From: Phoronis australis
Lineage: Eukaryota > Phoronida > Phoronidae
DNA: 30,104 nucleotides
NCBI GenBank assembly: GCA_002633005.1
Contig: NMRA01000655.1
Coordinates: forward strand, 1-30,104
Direction: 5' to 3'
Of the stretch, positions 10,701-20,596 are shown piece after piece; the first letter of the stretch is position 1; every line of letters starts with the position of its first letter. The position numbers and the translations under genes are program-made. The notes under the pieces were generated by a model, which had not been told where the DNA came from, did not search any database, and saw only the letters and a program-made list of their open reading frames with translations.

Positions 10701-13700
10701 AAACTATGGCATCAACCGTTCGTTGAAGTTAAATCAGACCTAGACATGTTCTCAACAGACACTTCACATGAATAAGATGAAATCCAATCACTGTAGCGAT
10801 GTTTGAAAAAGTTATGGTGAATATACATGCACACTTCCCGCCACAATCCTTCCCAAATTGCAAAATTCTCAGATTCCTGTTTTCCGAGATGCAGTTATGT
10901 ATTTCGCCGTTGGTGTCAACATTTTTGGGTTATGCATTCATGTTTCTGTTGGCATGTGGTCCTCAGCACATGGATAATTAAGATTAGGCATGGGCAAATG
11001 CCTGTCCAAGAACGCCACATATATGACCACATTGATGTGCACATTGAAACTTGTGAAGACGTCTACAGTATGCTTCTTACCGACTTATCGTCAGCAACAT
11101 CAAAAGAAGACAGCTCCACAGCATAGTCTAGCTCATGAGGTACCCCTTTTGACTGACCTGTTAACAATCATCACGGGTATACTTATACATGTACATACAT
11201 ACATCAGGGATTACTTACAGCCGAGCTGGTCTAAGCTGGCCCATGCGTGAAACACGAACATCCCAAATCTGCGATTTACGGAGAAGGTACAAAGAAACGA
11301 ACATGCAGGATATTAAACAAACGGTTAGGCATCAACATGTGATGAAAGTTCCCCAAGGATCATGCGTCAGAACAACCAAACCAGGCTGAAGGTCAAATAA
11401 TTTCAACTCCCTCAAGTGACGGAAATGTGGTCTTGCCATTACTGTTTTCTGAAGCAAATTTCATGTAAACTAAGGATCAAATATGGAAGCATATGTGTGT
11501 GACTTTGCATAAAAGGCATCATCATGCCTAACCGAGTGAAGATAGATTTTCTCATCACCAATTAAGCTACGTTGTTTACAAGCGGAACTAGGTTAACCAC
11601 CCACTTTAAATATACGATCAATGTAACAATAAGTGGCAACTGCGACTCCTTACTTAGTCGATCTTTCAGTTGAATGAAATCCATTTGACCTGAAATGGAC
11701 TACTGAAGTTTCAAGTGGCTCAAAAACTAAAAATTTCAGATACAATTATGTGCTTCACAGTAAGCTTTCGCATCACCACCTTTTGTGATAGCACAGATCA
11801 AAATCCACAAAGACTTATACTTATATTTTAACTATATCCGTAAGCTGCAAGAGCTCATGCTGACAATTTTTGAGGGAATACATCTCCTTACCTGGTTCAT
11901 CCCACTTTTCAATTGTTTCCCCACTTTTCGAAGTGCGGTGGCTGGTTCGTCTTTTTCTGAAAAATGTATTCAATACACACGTACAACGAGCACTTTACTG
12001 TTTTTAAAATGATCTGTCATTTGCTAGATAAGGAGCTTTAGTTAGATCTATATAACGCACATACTGAAACGAAACACATGCTAATGAAACGTTTACTTTT
12101 TGACTACTCGTCCCAAGCACAGCTCGTCAATATTACAAAGCGAAATCACGATGCATAATGGAGGGTTTTCATTTAGCCAAGTACAATTTCTTACAAGTTT
12201 GGGAGGATTACGCAAAATAAACAGTATAACGCTAAGGAAAGGAAATTAGTTTACTTTCAATCTTGTGACCTAAGGTAGAAATGGTCGCCAATAAAGAGAA
12301 CGACTGTTCAATTTTAGAAAATTCTGGGTAGGCCTCAGCACGGCATTCATGTTGCACAGCGGATTTCTCGTTGCAGGGGACTTGAGAGTGAAAGTTTTGC
12401 TCTTTTACAAATTATTTGGAGTACTGTATCCTTCCGGTCGCTATGCTAAACTGTGATGAAACTCCATTTTAAAGATACAGTAGCTTATTGATACTTACTT
12501 ATACAACACAAATCCAAGAACGCTGAAAACAAGGACGAAACCCATGGATCCGCATACCGCACCGATTACTAGACTTTCATTCACCGAAGATAGATTGATG
12601 TCTTTCGCTGTCCGGAAGGAATGCGTTGGTAAGTGAGCAGAGTATTTCAATGATTGCTGTTAAGTTATTTGAAAAGTGCTGTTTTATGTCTTTGCTTGAA
12701 ATCGTTCACTATAAATTTGTGGACAGTTTTTTTGTTAGTGACTTTGAAGACTTACTGATTTCACCCGTGCAACTACCATGCACTGGGATCGAGCTTAAAC
12801 TTTATCAAGAAATAAAAGCAACATACATGTACATCTTCAGGAATAAAAAAATGTTATGAAATTTTATGAAACAATAATCCATAGACTGTAATTCATGGAA
12901 GCATCCGATATGCTGTGTTGTGAATGGCTGAGTATTGCACGAGGGACTAGAAACTATGACTTTTATAACATTCACACCTTAGAAAATTTCAACAGTGTTT
13001 TTGAAACTCCATTTTGAACATTCATATCAAATGACATTTGGTTACATGTATGTCATGGATACTGTTGTTTCCTAGTGCACCAGTATACAAGATCTCGTTA
13101 CGTCACGCTGCGTGCATGGCAACTCTGGTTTTTGTTAGGGCTCGAGTAAAATTATAGATTGTAAAAAACTGACAAACAGTAGCCGTTCTCACCGTCCGAT
13201 ATTTTCTCCACGATAGAATTACTCCAATCTCCCCAATCGATTGTTTTCGCTTTAACCTGGAAAAAGGCGAGTCTGCATCAATATTCACAGATGTTGTATT
13301 TGACTAACCCAAGTTCGTTTACAAAATGAGCTCGAAACGAACATGATAAGAATTGAGAAGAATTCTAAGTTGACACCAACACTAGTCGAAGTCGGGTTAC
13401 CTGATCGGTTTACTAGCCTTACATCCAAAGGAATCTTCGAAGAAAATATCCAGATTACAATAATTAGATCGCAGTGGACGTACATGTAACAGGCTGACGT
13501 TATCGTTCGGGCAAGGCTAACTTGTTTGTTTACAATCTACAATCTGCACGAACACCAGCATTAGACATCTTTCGGCAACTCATTAATTCTTGGCTGGGTA
13601 CGTAACTTAATGGGCAATTACCAAGGCTCATGAACCCTCAGGCAGCAGTTAGAAATGGCGGAAATCCAACTCGGTACGATTGTTGGCATGTTGATGAAAC

Positions 13701-16700
13701 ATTTTACCTTGAACTCGTATAGTTCGTTGTAGGGAAGATTCTGAAGAACCAGTTTGGTGCAGTGGTTGCAACTTGACGTCATAACAAGCTCCGATTCATT
13801 CAGGGATCGGTACTGCACCATATAGCCACCAATTGCACCTCTGGGGGGACACGGTGAAGACCATGATACGGTTACAGACCCTGGTGCACGTTCGACGATC
13901 ACGACGTTTGTTGGGGCTGTTGGAACTAGAACGTTAAAGATATTGTAATGACGTGATCTTTTACGAGACGAATTGACTTATGTATTAGTGGAGAGTCTGT
14001 TGAGATTTAGTGCAGCTGGTGTAAAACTCGAATGGAAGCCTGAACGAGTATTCTCAGTGCCGGCAAACGGCACTCGCCTTGTTCTTACATTCATTTCCAC
14101 TGAGCAAGCACGAATGACAGACATATATTTTGTTCAAAGTTGTGTTTAGTCAATCGACAAAAACAAAGTTAAACATGGATACCCCTATCTACCAATCTCT
14201 ATGCTATGGGCTTGCAGCCTGGTCTCCCTTGGGTTAGTTAAACCTTTCACTTCAGAACACCACAGAGACATATCAAATACATTGACCTTATAGCCGTTTA
14301 ACATGTATGTTAATAATGTGTTCCCAAACCAACTCACCACTTTGTTTAGTCATCACGTTGGTCCATCCACTCCACGGCCCAGCCAACTGTCCAACTATTG
14401 CCTGAACTCTTAATTCGTACCTTGTATACGGTTGAAGGTTTAGGAAAGTAACGTCACGATTACCTGTTTTGCTGACGGAGTTAATGTTCATAACGCACGG
14501 ACCCATTTTATTGCGTATTTGATATCTGTAGCTGGTGACCTGTCCATTTTGTCTAAGGCACTCTACTTTCCCCCAAGAAAAGGACAGTGACGTATTCGAC
14601 ACATGAGTTACACTTGCGTTTACCGGAGGTGATGACGGTGCTTTAAAAATGAACGTGAGCTGTGTTACAGCAACTTTTTTGCAGTGAGAATTCCGTGGTA
14701 TTGTGATATTAATGAAGCATTGATGCTTACACATTTATGCTTAACACAGGTTTGCAAGCGACGGCGACACATGCACGTCAGCTTGTAAATGAAGCAACGT
14801 AATAAGACAACAGAACAACAATCCTATGTAAGCATGCCTGTTAAGTAGTACATTCACACAGTAACTAGTGCTTTCCCGAGAAAATTTGTGGCTCAGCGGT
14901 TTGCATCTCACTTGTGTCACACCAATATTAATAATTTCGTAGTTCCGTACATTCAGGAACGAAAAGAAAACGTGATATTTGGATAAAAACCGTATACCAA
15001 AGCGGAATGCAAGGGTGAAATGTCGCGCGGGTACAAACTGGCCACTGGTTTTGTTTTACTCCTACCTCCTAGTATGGAAGGGCCTCCGTTAATCGAGAAC
15101 GCTATCTCTCGGTCATTTTTTGGCATAATTCCGCACTACCAAAACGCCAAGTGAGCCCGTTTTTAGTCCTTTGCTAAAGGCTGCATACGAAAGGGTCAAA
15201 CACGCTTATATCCATTTTCCACAGTGACCGGATTTCGCCTTAGATTAACATCGTGGAAGCACACGTTTTTAACCCTTTTTAAATGGTAAGAAAAACTTGA
15301 AAAGAAGGACGCAGTTACTATCCTAAAACCAACACATAATTCATAGCTGACAAAAGTTTAAATAAACGCGTCAATAACCATTCGGACCCAAAGAACCCAC
15401 CGCCATGTTGAGCTAACTGCAAAACCGGAAGTACAATTCATGCAGGAACACAGACTTAAAGGCGAACGCAACATTTTTCCATTTATTTTTTTTTTGCAAA
15501 AATATGGTTTGTAGGTTATCCCAGACACATTTTCCACTAAATTACAGCTTTTAGTAATTTAAGTAATTATTGGACCGGAAGTGGCGTTTTGGGAGGCAGA
15601 AATTTCTCGCCAATTTCTTTTCATATAATCTGACTATGAGAGCTGTCGAGTGAGTCATTGGTCTACTTCTGTTGTGATACGTTCAGTCGTCGTTTGCTTT
15701 TGTTTACGAGTCAGTCAACACGCCAGACTGTTGCTGCGTAACGGGATGTTTTCGTCATGGCCCAAAGCTTGTAAGCAACCCTGCTGAGATGTTGAGATGA
15801 AGCAGTGAATACGGGCCCAATGAAGAGGACAGTTCGCCGTTCAGTTAGCTGATCGATGAGCCAAAATGTGGTAAGTTTATTGGGGACGTGTCTAAAGTAT
15901 TGGAGCTATTTAGAAGGTCCGTTTGTTTGGGGAGGGAGTCACACGACGGGATGTAAGCAGTTTGTATGCTCAATTCACAATCTAGTGGGAGTGTGTCGCG
16001 GGAACTCGGGCAAGTAGGTCTGTTGTTCCTCTGTCTGTGAGTCGACATTGAGTACATCCCGGTACGCAGAAAGAGTGTGACATGCTGACTGACTCGTAAA
16101 CAAAAGTAAACGACGAGCGAATTTATCACAACCAAGATAGAAAAATGACTGACTCGGTATCTTTCACAGTCAGAGGGTATGAAAAGAAATTTGGGGCGAA
16201 ATTCTTGCCTCCCAAAACTTCATTACCGGAGTAGAGAACGAATAATTGATTAAATTACGAAAAGCTTTAATTTAGTGAGAAAATTGTTTGGGATTAACAA
16301 CGAACCATATTTTTCCTAAAGAGACACGAAAAATGATTGCCTTCGCCTTTAAGTACACGACTGGAGCATTGTTTGTCACCAGCCCACCCATGTGAATAAA
16401 ATAATCGGCAGCACACCTTAAATTGAATGAAACCAAAGTAGGGACAATTTGTATTGAAACTGTTGAAAATAATGTGACAAAATAAATTTTGACAAAAATT
16501 ATTTTGCCGGACTTGGAGCTGCAGCCGATGACCCGATCCGGACCGATCGAAACCACTCGCACTGACAATGGACAAAGCCATGACGTCTCCGGCTGTTTTT
16601 ATCAGAATAAATGGCGTGCGGGACGGGATTTTGATATATAGAAAGCAGGGTCATATATTGTAAGTTTTTATGAGGTTTTAAAATAAATATATTTACACTG

Positions 16701-17076
16701 GCAATTGAGAACCAAAGCCATTTTGTAGCAAATAATTTTCCCGGCGAAGAGCCACGGCAACTTCAGAATTATTCCGCTGTTTTGAGATAAAATTTGTTTT
16801 TGTTTGTTGAACATCGCAGCATGTGGAATTTTCTCTAATTTACAATTTTACAGCCAGTAAAGGCGGTGCCGATTTGCACTGCGGTAACTCGTCCGTTTAG
16901 TCAAACGGCAGTTGCTCACTGCAGGCTGGTACTTTGCAACCGTTTCACGATATGGCGATACAGAAAAGACATTTGTTGATCAAAAAGTATTTCCCTAATT
17001 ATTACCTAAATGGGTTCTGTTGCTGAAATTTGACGTACCAACGGGTGAGTGAGGGCTGATCCCAGTAGCAATTACG
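4582..17076 (-). CDS. TEK: TIE/TEK-like receptor tyrosine kinase gene, 3' part (14 exons)
   Basis: TIE receptors are single-pass plasma-membrane kinases that phosphorylate tyrosines after binding angiopoietin-type ligands. Fourteen minus-strand exons join in phase: the end of one FN3 domain, two more FN3 domains, a transmembrane helix, a basic juxtamembrane segment (KRRTSHRTS), a complete kinase domain and a short tail. Kinase landmarks are all present: GKGSFG loop, VALKRL lysine, GELNIL glutamate, [31 protein letters not shown] and SQRPSF. The activation segment (EDIYVKQT), [15 protein letters not shown] and the tail RKTY resemble TIE1/TEK more than FGFR or VEGFR, and three FN3 repeats next to the membrane also fit TIE. 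The Ig and EGF-like exons and the first exon are missing from the window. An invertebrate gene would probably be co-orthologous to TIE1 and TEK. It appears functional as far as it is covered. Confidence 0.9.
5062..5158 (-). CDS. TEK: TIE-like exon: kinase GTPYSG segment
   Basis: The 97-bp exon has a TTTCAG acceptor and a GTAAGT donor. It encodes [20 protein letters not shown] followed by [11 protein letters not shown], the region after helix F of tyrosine kinases. Two bases at each edge join in phase with its neighbours. Confidence 0.93.
5516..5556 (-). CDS. TEK: TIE-like exon: kinase [10 protein letters not shown] segment
   Basis: This 41-bp micro-exon encodes [13 protein letters not shown] between a TTTTCAG acceptor and a GTAAGC donor. 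Its edges complete the Val of SDVW and the first Gly of GGTPY. The tryptophan/Gly pattern of kinase subdomain IX is intact. Confidence 0.93.
5766..5950 (-). CDS. TEK: TIE-like exon: catalytic loop and activation segment
   Basis: The 185-bp exon starts [20 protein letters not shown] and runs through [20 protein letters not shown] to [20 protein letters not shown] plus Asp. The catalytic Asp of HRD, the Asn of AARN and the DFG aspartate are present, with one activation-loop tyrosine in IYVKQT. The acceptor is TTGCTGTTGCAG and the donor is GT followed by ACGC, a weaker match than the other donors of this gene. Confidence 0.95.
6508..6686 (-). CDS. TEK: TIE-like exon: kinase hinge and helix D/E
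   Basis: The 179-bp exon encodes [20 protein letters not shown], then an insert [15 protein letters not shown], then [29 protein letters not shown] is the hinge and the start of helix D. The short insert is the kinase-insert position, about the size seen in TIE receptors. It ends on a complete codon before GTAGAT. Confidence 0.93.
7643..8071 (+). CDS. unrecognised 142-codon open frame inside a TIE-like intron
   Basis: The frame is antisense to the host gene and starts at an ATG in a fair context (AATATGG). The protein is basic and rich in Cys, Trp and aromatic residues: [13 protein letters not shown] near the start, [19 protein letters not shown] in the middle, then [26 protein letters not shown] and [17 protein letters not shown]. 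Spaced Cys and His residues suggest a zinc-binding module, but I cannot name one. It resembles, loosely and from memory, amino-terminal modules of uncharacterised and transposon-associated proteins of marine invertebrates. A GTTAGT donor just after FRFLVP (about 7969) could end an exon, in which case the rest of the frame is intron. The open segment at 8258-8407 might be the next exon. Confidence 0.4.
   Translation: MAFIGCVKDVKSHLTWCKVPQKFESILELQLILARARVFDAVREEAGLENQWKCAVICFTYRHEIGLGFRQKLTCCYPEHTTRLKRKIEWGVDFRMSKWIFRQFRFLVPVSAIAKKLLHIYHSRWPGSSGHDVSSEHRISFR
8258..8407 (+). CDS. candidate internal exon of the nested plus-strand gene
   Basis: This is a 150-bp open segment between a good acceptor (TTTGTGTTTCAG) and a strong donor (G/GTAAGT). 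It reads [20 protein letters not shown] and then [20 protein letters not shown] up to IVKLLA. The peptide is not recognised. An internal ATG lies at about 8281. Presence of both splice signals around an open frame is the only support, together with the open frame upstream on the same strand. Confidence 0.3.
10063..10173 (-). CDS. TEK: TIE-like exon: kinase helix C region
   Basis: The 111-bp exon encodes [20 protein letters not shown] followed by [16 protein letters not shown]. The Glu of IGEL is the helix C residue that pairs with the ATP-site lysine. [10 protein letters not shown] closely matches the corresponding segment of TIE and FGF receptors. Acceptor CGTTTTAG, donor GTAATG. Confidence 0.92.
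10471..10684 (-). CDS. TEK: TIE-like exon: juxtamembrane and glycine-rich loop
   Basis: The 214-bp exon begins [20 protein letters not shown], continues through [20 protein letters not shown], and then gives GKGSFGDV (the ATP-binding loop) and VALKRLN with the ATP-anchoring lysine. YETV and VYEK are juxtamembrane tyrosine sites. Acceptor TTGTTCCAG, donor GTAAGT. Confidence 0.94.
11081..11127 (-). CDS. TEK: TIE-like exon: juxtamembrane micro-exon
   Basis: The 47-bp exon encodes [15 protein letters not shown] between an AG acceptor (GAGCTAG) and a GTAAGA donor. It joins in phase to the upstream exon (giving DEPDYAVEL) and to the downstream exon (KSDDNE). Confidence 0.85.
11219..11268 (-). CDS. 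possible alternative juxtamembrane exon
   Basis: A 50-bp open segment with a usable acceptor (AAATCGCAG) and a strong GTAAGT donor reads [16 protein letters not shown]. Its edge phases are the same as those of the exon at 11892-11956, so it could replace that exon but not join it. It lacks the basic stop-transfer residues expected after the membrane helix, so it may be chance. Confidence 0.15.
11892..11956 (-). CDS. TEK: TIE-like exon: basic stop-transfer segment
   Basis: The 65-bp exon follows an ATTTTTCAG acceptor and ends at a GTAAGG donor. It encodes [20 protein letters not shown] and Pro. The cluster of basic residues directly after the transmembrane helix is the usual cytoplasmic anchor. 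Both edges are in phase. Confidence 0.88.
12499..12607 (-). CDS. TEK: TIE-like exon: transmembrane helix
   Basis: The 109-bp exon encodes [20 protein letters not shown] and then [16 protein letters not shown]. The stretch from LVIGAVCG to FVLY is a single hydrophobic span of about 22 residues. Acceptor CCTTCCGGACAG, donor GTAAGT. Confidence 0.92.
13193..13256 (-). CDS. TEK: TIE-like exon: end of third FN3 domain
   Basis: The 64-bp exon encodes [20 protein letters not shown] and Asp, the F and G strands of an FN3 domain. It joins on a codon boundary to YEFK of the preceding exon. Acceptor TTTTTCCAG, donor GTGAGA. Confidence 0.9.
13708..13925 (-). CDS. TEK: TIE-like exon: third FN3 domain, first part
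   Basis: The 218-bp exon begins [20 protein letters not shown], followed by [20 protein letters not shown] with the conserved B-strand Trp and C-strand Tyr. It ends [13 protein letters not shown], the usual Leu-Pro-Tyr turn of FN3. Four cysteines in the domain are more than usual. Acceptor ACGTTCTAG, donor GTAAAA. Confidence 0.93.
14338..14640 (-). CDS. TEK: TIE-like exon: second FN3 domain, complete
   Basis: This 303-bp exon holds a whole FN3 domain: [20 protein letters not shown], then [20 protein letters not shown], then [20 protein letters not shown] and GPWSGW near the end. The Trp, Tyr and LQPYTxY landmarks are all present. Acceptor TTTTTAAAG, donor GTGAGT. Confidence 0.94.
14641..15459. 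other. intron sequence, no gene seen
   Basis: Part of the 2.4-kb intron between the first two FN3 exons. No supported exon or repeat was found before the TTAA-flanked element. Confidence 0.5.
15460..16348. mobile_element. TTAA-flanked inverted-repeat transposon, non-autonomous
   Basis: The 889-bp element starts AGGCGAACGCAACATTTTT and ends with the inverted counterpart (reverse complement AGGCGAAGGCAATCATTTTT). Both sides carry TTAA (15456-15459 and 16349-16352), a target duplication typical of the piggyBac and Kolobok superfamilies. The arms are long, roughly 270-300 bp each, and diverged by perhaps 20-25 percent; TTTTGGGAGGCA and the stretch around AAGCTTTTxGTAATTTAA can be matched across them. 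The central part (about 15775-16060) is unique, with no transposase frame, so the element was probably moved in trans. It lies in a TIE-like intron. Confidence 0.85.
16353..17005. other. intron sequence, no gene seen
   Basis: Two overlapping minus-strand frames at 16272-16581 have no splice signals or recognised motifs. Otherwise AT-rich. Confidence 0.4.
17006..17076 (-). CDS. TEK: TIE-like exon: end of first FN3 domain (5' edge uncertain)
   Basis: The segment reads [20 protein letters not shown] followed by THL, a typical F/G-strand end of an FN3 domain. A GTAATA donor ends it in the phase required by the next exon (giving THLAPSSPP). The 5' edge is the weak point. The frame is open back through ITVSV to a TGA at 17094-17096, and no AG lies between that TGA and the one I chose (GTGAG at about 17077), which lacks a good pyrimidine tract. 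Either the acceptor is weak or the exon is longer and damaged. A contig join at 17210 lies close by. Confidence 0.6.
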
Positions 17077-17209
17077 CTCACGGTGATACGATTTCAAGGA
17101 CAACATGACCGGCATTCAAGAATCGTTCCTGAACTGACACGCAGAAACTCAAGTCACGGAAATAGACAGGAATAGTCGATGATTTTCCAATCTCGGCCGA
17201 GGTACAAAA

Positions 17210-17210
17210 N
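17210..17210. other. single N, probable contig join
   Basis: Sequence to the left is TIE-like intron or exon margin; sequence to the right is minisatellite and repeat array. Confidence 0.5.
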
Positions 17211-17239
17211 ACTAGGCGCTAAATCTTCATTCTTTAAAA

Positions 17240-17395
17240 GTCGGGGATGGGCGCTTAACCGAGAGGTGGGCGCTTAACTGGAAATCTGCAAAAATCGCAG
17301 GGGGGCGGTTAACTGAGCAGTGGGCGGTTAAATCGAAATCCACGTAAAGTCGGGGATGGGCGGTTAACTGAGCATGGGCGTTAACCCGAACGATT
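17240..17395. repeat. GGGCGGTTAACTGAG minisatellite
   Basis: Variants of GGGCGGTTAACTGAG / GGGCGCTTAACCGAG occur about six times, interleaved with TCGGGGAT and AAATC spacers. The larger unit repeats at about 108 bp (17241 and 17350), with half-units of about 55 bp. Confidence 0.7.
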
Positions 17396-17546
17396 ACGGT
17401 ATGTTCCTATCATGGATGGGATGGCGTGAGCGAACATTCGGACAGATCCAACAACTGGTGTGCACCTTAGTGGGAATTTTGAATTTTTTACGCTTACCTC
17501 TATAGCTTCAAAGGTCCTAAACGTATTTTTATAAAATTTGGCATAT
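17396..17546 (+). repeat. left end of the 400-bp-unit tandem array
   Basis: This stretch matches the third subunit of the array at 20597-22760: a TCGGACAGATC / GTGCACCTTAGTGG motif, then ACCTCTATAGCTTCAAAGG and ATAAAATTTGG. It ends at ATAT (17543-17546), where the transposon begins. The matching unit continues at 20601 on the other side. Confidence 0.75.
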
Positions 17547-20500
17547 GTGACCCACCACGACAAAATGAGTCTTAAGTCGGAAACTCAATTTCCTGACAAG
17601 ACTGCAAACAGTAGCTATCGGTTAAAATTAGGTCAAATTTTTTTATTGCAGATTATGATTATTTATTCATTCTACTCCACAAAACAATACTTTAAAACGA
17701 TCAAACTTCATTTTAAACCATTTTGAAAAACATCACCTTCTCCACGACTGCATATCTCGTGAAATTTTCATCGAAATTTGCCGGTTTTCGTGTCCTCATT
17801 GATCAGTCTTCCGATGACCCAATTTCGCTCGTAAACACATCAACAGAAAGGTCAAACTCTGCTTGTTATGCATGTAGTAATCTCTTTCAGTTTTTCGTCC
17901 AATCATAAGTCGTTATTTCACTTTTTGCATTCGGGGTATTTTCAACAGAAGTGTCACTCACCAGNCTCATAAACACATCAACAGAAAGGTCAAACTCTGC
18001 TCATTATGCATGTAGTAATCTCTTTGAGTTTTTCGTCCAATCATAAGTCGTTATTTCACTTTTTGCATTCGGGGTATTTTCAACAGAAGTGTCACTCACC
18101 AGTCTTTTAGCTAGTAACGACCTTTTAACCCAATGCATCGCTGACCTCATTCGCTAGAACTAGTTAAGTGGGCGTGAAACCGTGAGGTCGCGAGCTAGGT
18201 CACGGCATGTTTTCAAGACAGTAAGATGGCTGGTCGCTGTGTAGCTGATATCTCAATGATTAACTCTTGCCTCTGACTGCCGTATCAAGATCAGCGAGAA
18301 TTAACTGAACTCAACAGAGCACATTTGTTGATTGAGACAAGGAGGAATTTCGTGACAGCAACGAGTCGTCTGACGGCAGCAACTCGTCGCCAGATGAGTT
18401 TCATGATCGACCCATCGCGAATACGGTTGCGTTGGATTCCAAGTCGTTGGATTGGAACAAACAGAACTTGAAGAAAACCGTCCGGATTAGCTTAATCGCA
18501 CAACAATGTCTTGTATCTGCAAAGCCAGTGGATCGGGGTGCACGCAGCTGAATATTACTGCAAGAGGGAACAATCTTCGATAGGGCTGAATCACTCGGTG
18601 AGAAGTCGAGGAAAGTCGTTGCTCTTCAGTCAGTGTCAGTGGACTTGGATAGGGATGAGTGATTGTCATTTTTTCAAAATTATTCACACTAGCGTAAAAT
18701 TTTGAATTATTTCGAACAAAAATCAGCCACGAACCTGTATTTTGTAATCTACAGGACTTCATTTTATTAAATTTCTCCAAAATACACTTTAACTACTTGT
18801 TTTACTTGCGGTAACCCCTCCTGCCACAAGTGGACTGACCCTGTACACATTAGCTGGGAAATTTATTGACCCAGTTGCAGCAACCCAACATGAATATCAC
18901 TCATTTTTGACTGAGATTACATGATAAGGTCTATATTTTTTCTAATTTTTATTACTTTTATTTGTTTATGTTGTTGTGCATACTAATAAGTCTGAAATGT
19001 AGCATTCAACTGCAGGTTGCTATTGAAATTTTAAAGACACTGTCGGCACTTTTCGTCGGCCATTTTCCTTGACTTTTGAAAGCTCTAAACTTTCGCTTTC
19101 CCCGAATAGAATTGGCAATAACTCGGTCATTTGTGAAGATAAGGACATGTTTCATACCTGAAAATGATCAGGAAACACTGCGTTTTCAGAAAAAAATAAC
19201 AATTAAAAAATGACAAATCCCGACTTAAGACTCATTTTGTGGTGGTGGGTCACATATGTGAGCATGCGCATTCCACAGTCCATAGTTTCCTGTACATTTT
19301 TCTGATTTACAACATATGGCTGTGGTGAGTTGTTGCCGAGATATTTGAAAGTTTACGCAAGTTTTATCTTGGCTGGTGCCAAACGTGGTAAGATGACTGT
19401 TGACCAGTTTCTTGAGGAAGTGTTCATGGACTCAGTGAAAACAAGCTGGAAATGGCACTCAAAGTGACGGTGACAGTGACTGGGAAACTAATACAACAGT
19501 CACAAGTAATGCAGATTCTATCGATTCGGATCTCGATCAGTGCAATTTTGGAGGAGTTACCGGTCCCTGAAGCTGAACTTGGACGGGCCTACGATGATGC
19601 TTGGCTCACGCCATTCGCGCATGATGGAACTCATTCAGAACTAGATATTTTTGTGACTTTTTCACAGAATAGCTTTGTGTCCCCACCCGNTTGAGACAAG
19701 GAGGAATTTCGTGACAGCGACGAGTCATCTGACGGCAGCAACTCGTCGCCAGATGAGTTTCATGATCCACCCATCGCGAATACGGTTGCGTTGGATTCCA
19801 AGTCGTTGGATTGGAACAAACAGAACTTGAAGAAAACAGTCCGGATTAGCTTAATAGCACAACAATGTCTTGTATCTGCAAAGCCAGTGGATCGGGGTGC
19901 AAGCAGCTGAATATTATTGCAAGAGAGAACAATCTTCGATAGGGCTGAATCACTCGGTGAGAAGTCGAGGAAATCGTTGCTCTTCAGTCAGTGTCAGTGG
20001 ACTTGGATAGGGATGAGTGATTGTCATGTTTTCAAAATTATTCACACTAGCGTAAAATTTTGAATTATTTCGAACAAAAATCAGCCACGAACGTGTATTT
20101 TGTAATCTACAAGACTTCTCCAAAATACACTTTAACTACTTGTTTTACTTGCGGTAACCCCTCCTGCCACAAGTGGACTGAGCCTGTACACATTAGCTGG
20201 GAAATTTATTGACCCAGTTGCAGCAACCCAACATGAATATCACTCATTTTTGGCTGTGATTACATGATAAGGTCTATATTTTTTCTAATCTTTATTACTT
20301 TTATTTGTTTATGTTGTTGTGCATACTAATAAGTCTGAAATGTAGCATTCAACTGCAGGTTGCTATTGAAATTTTAAAGACACTGTCAGCACTTTTCGTC
20401 GGCCATTTTCCTTGACTTTTGAAAGCTCTAAATTTTCGCTTTCCCCGAATAGAATTGGCAAAAACTCGGTCATTTGTGAAGATAAGGACATGTTTCATAC

Positions 20501-20596
20501 CTGAAAATGATCAGAAAACACTGCGTTTTCAGAAAAAAATAACAATTAAAAAATGACAAATCCCGACTTAAGACTCATTTTGTGGTGGTGGGTCAC
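17547..20596. mobile_element. inverted-repeat DNA transposon inserted in the tandem array
   Basis: The left end reads GTGACCCACCACGACAAAAT and on to TTAAGTCGG; the right end is its inverse, about 34 bp with one mismatch. ATAT flanks both ends (17543-17546 and 20597-20600) and the array unit is interrupted exactly there, so ATAT is probably the target duplication; because it is palindromic, AT or TA is also possible. The interior has acidic, Ser-rich coding scraps (SDWETNTTVTSNADSIDSD near 19470-19545 and DESSDGSNSSPDEFHD near 19718), which could be the acidic start of a transposase such as piggyBac-type, but no catalytic core was found. Internal right-end sequence is present twice (18332-19257 and 19691-20600), with Ns at 17965 and 19690, so the true element may be shorter than it looks. 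Confidence 0.75.
17828..18102 (+). repeat. 137-bp direct duplication across a single N
   Basis: 17828-17964 and 17966-18102 are almost identical (for example CTCGTAAACACATCAACAG against CTCATAAACACATCAACAG) and meet at the N on 17965. Equal length and abutment at the N indicate two unmerged contig ends rather than a biological duplication. Confidence 0.85.

Noticed and set aside
10383-10775. 130-codon plus-strand frame opposite the glycine-loop exon
   Set aside because: Antisense shadow of the real kinase exon at 10471-10684.
15845-16135. 96-codon minus-strand frame inside the TTAA element
   Set aside because: It lies across the unique centre and one arm, with no transposase motif.
17547-20596. 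Active piggyBac transposon
   Set aside because: Only acidic fragments of a possible transposase are open, no catalytic core is seen, and the flanking repeat is ATAT rather than TTAA.
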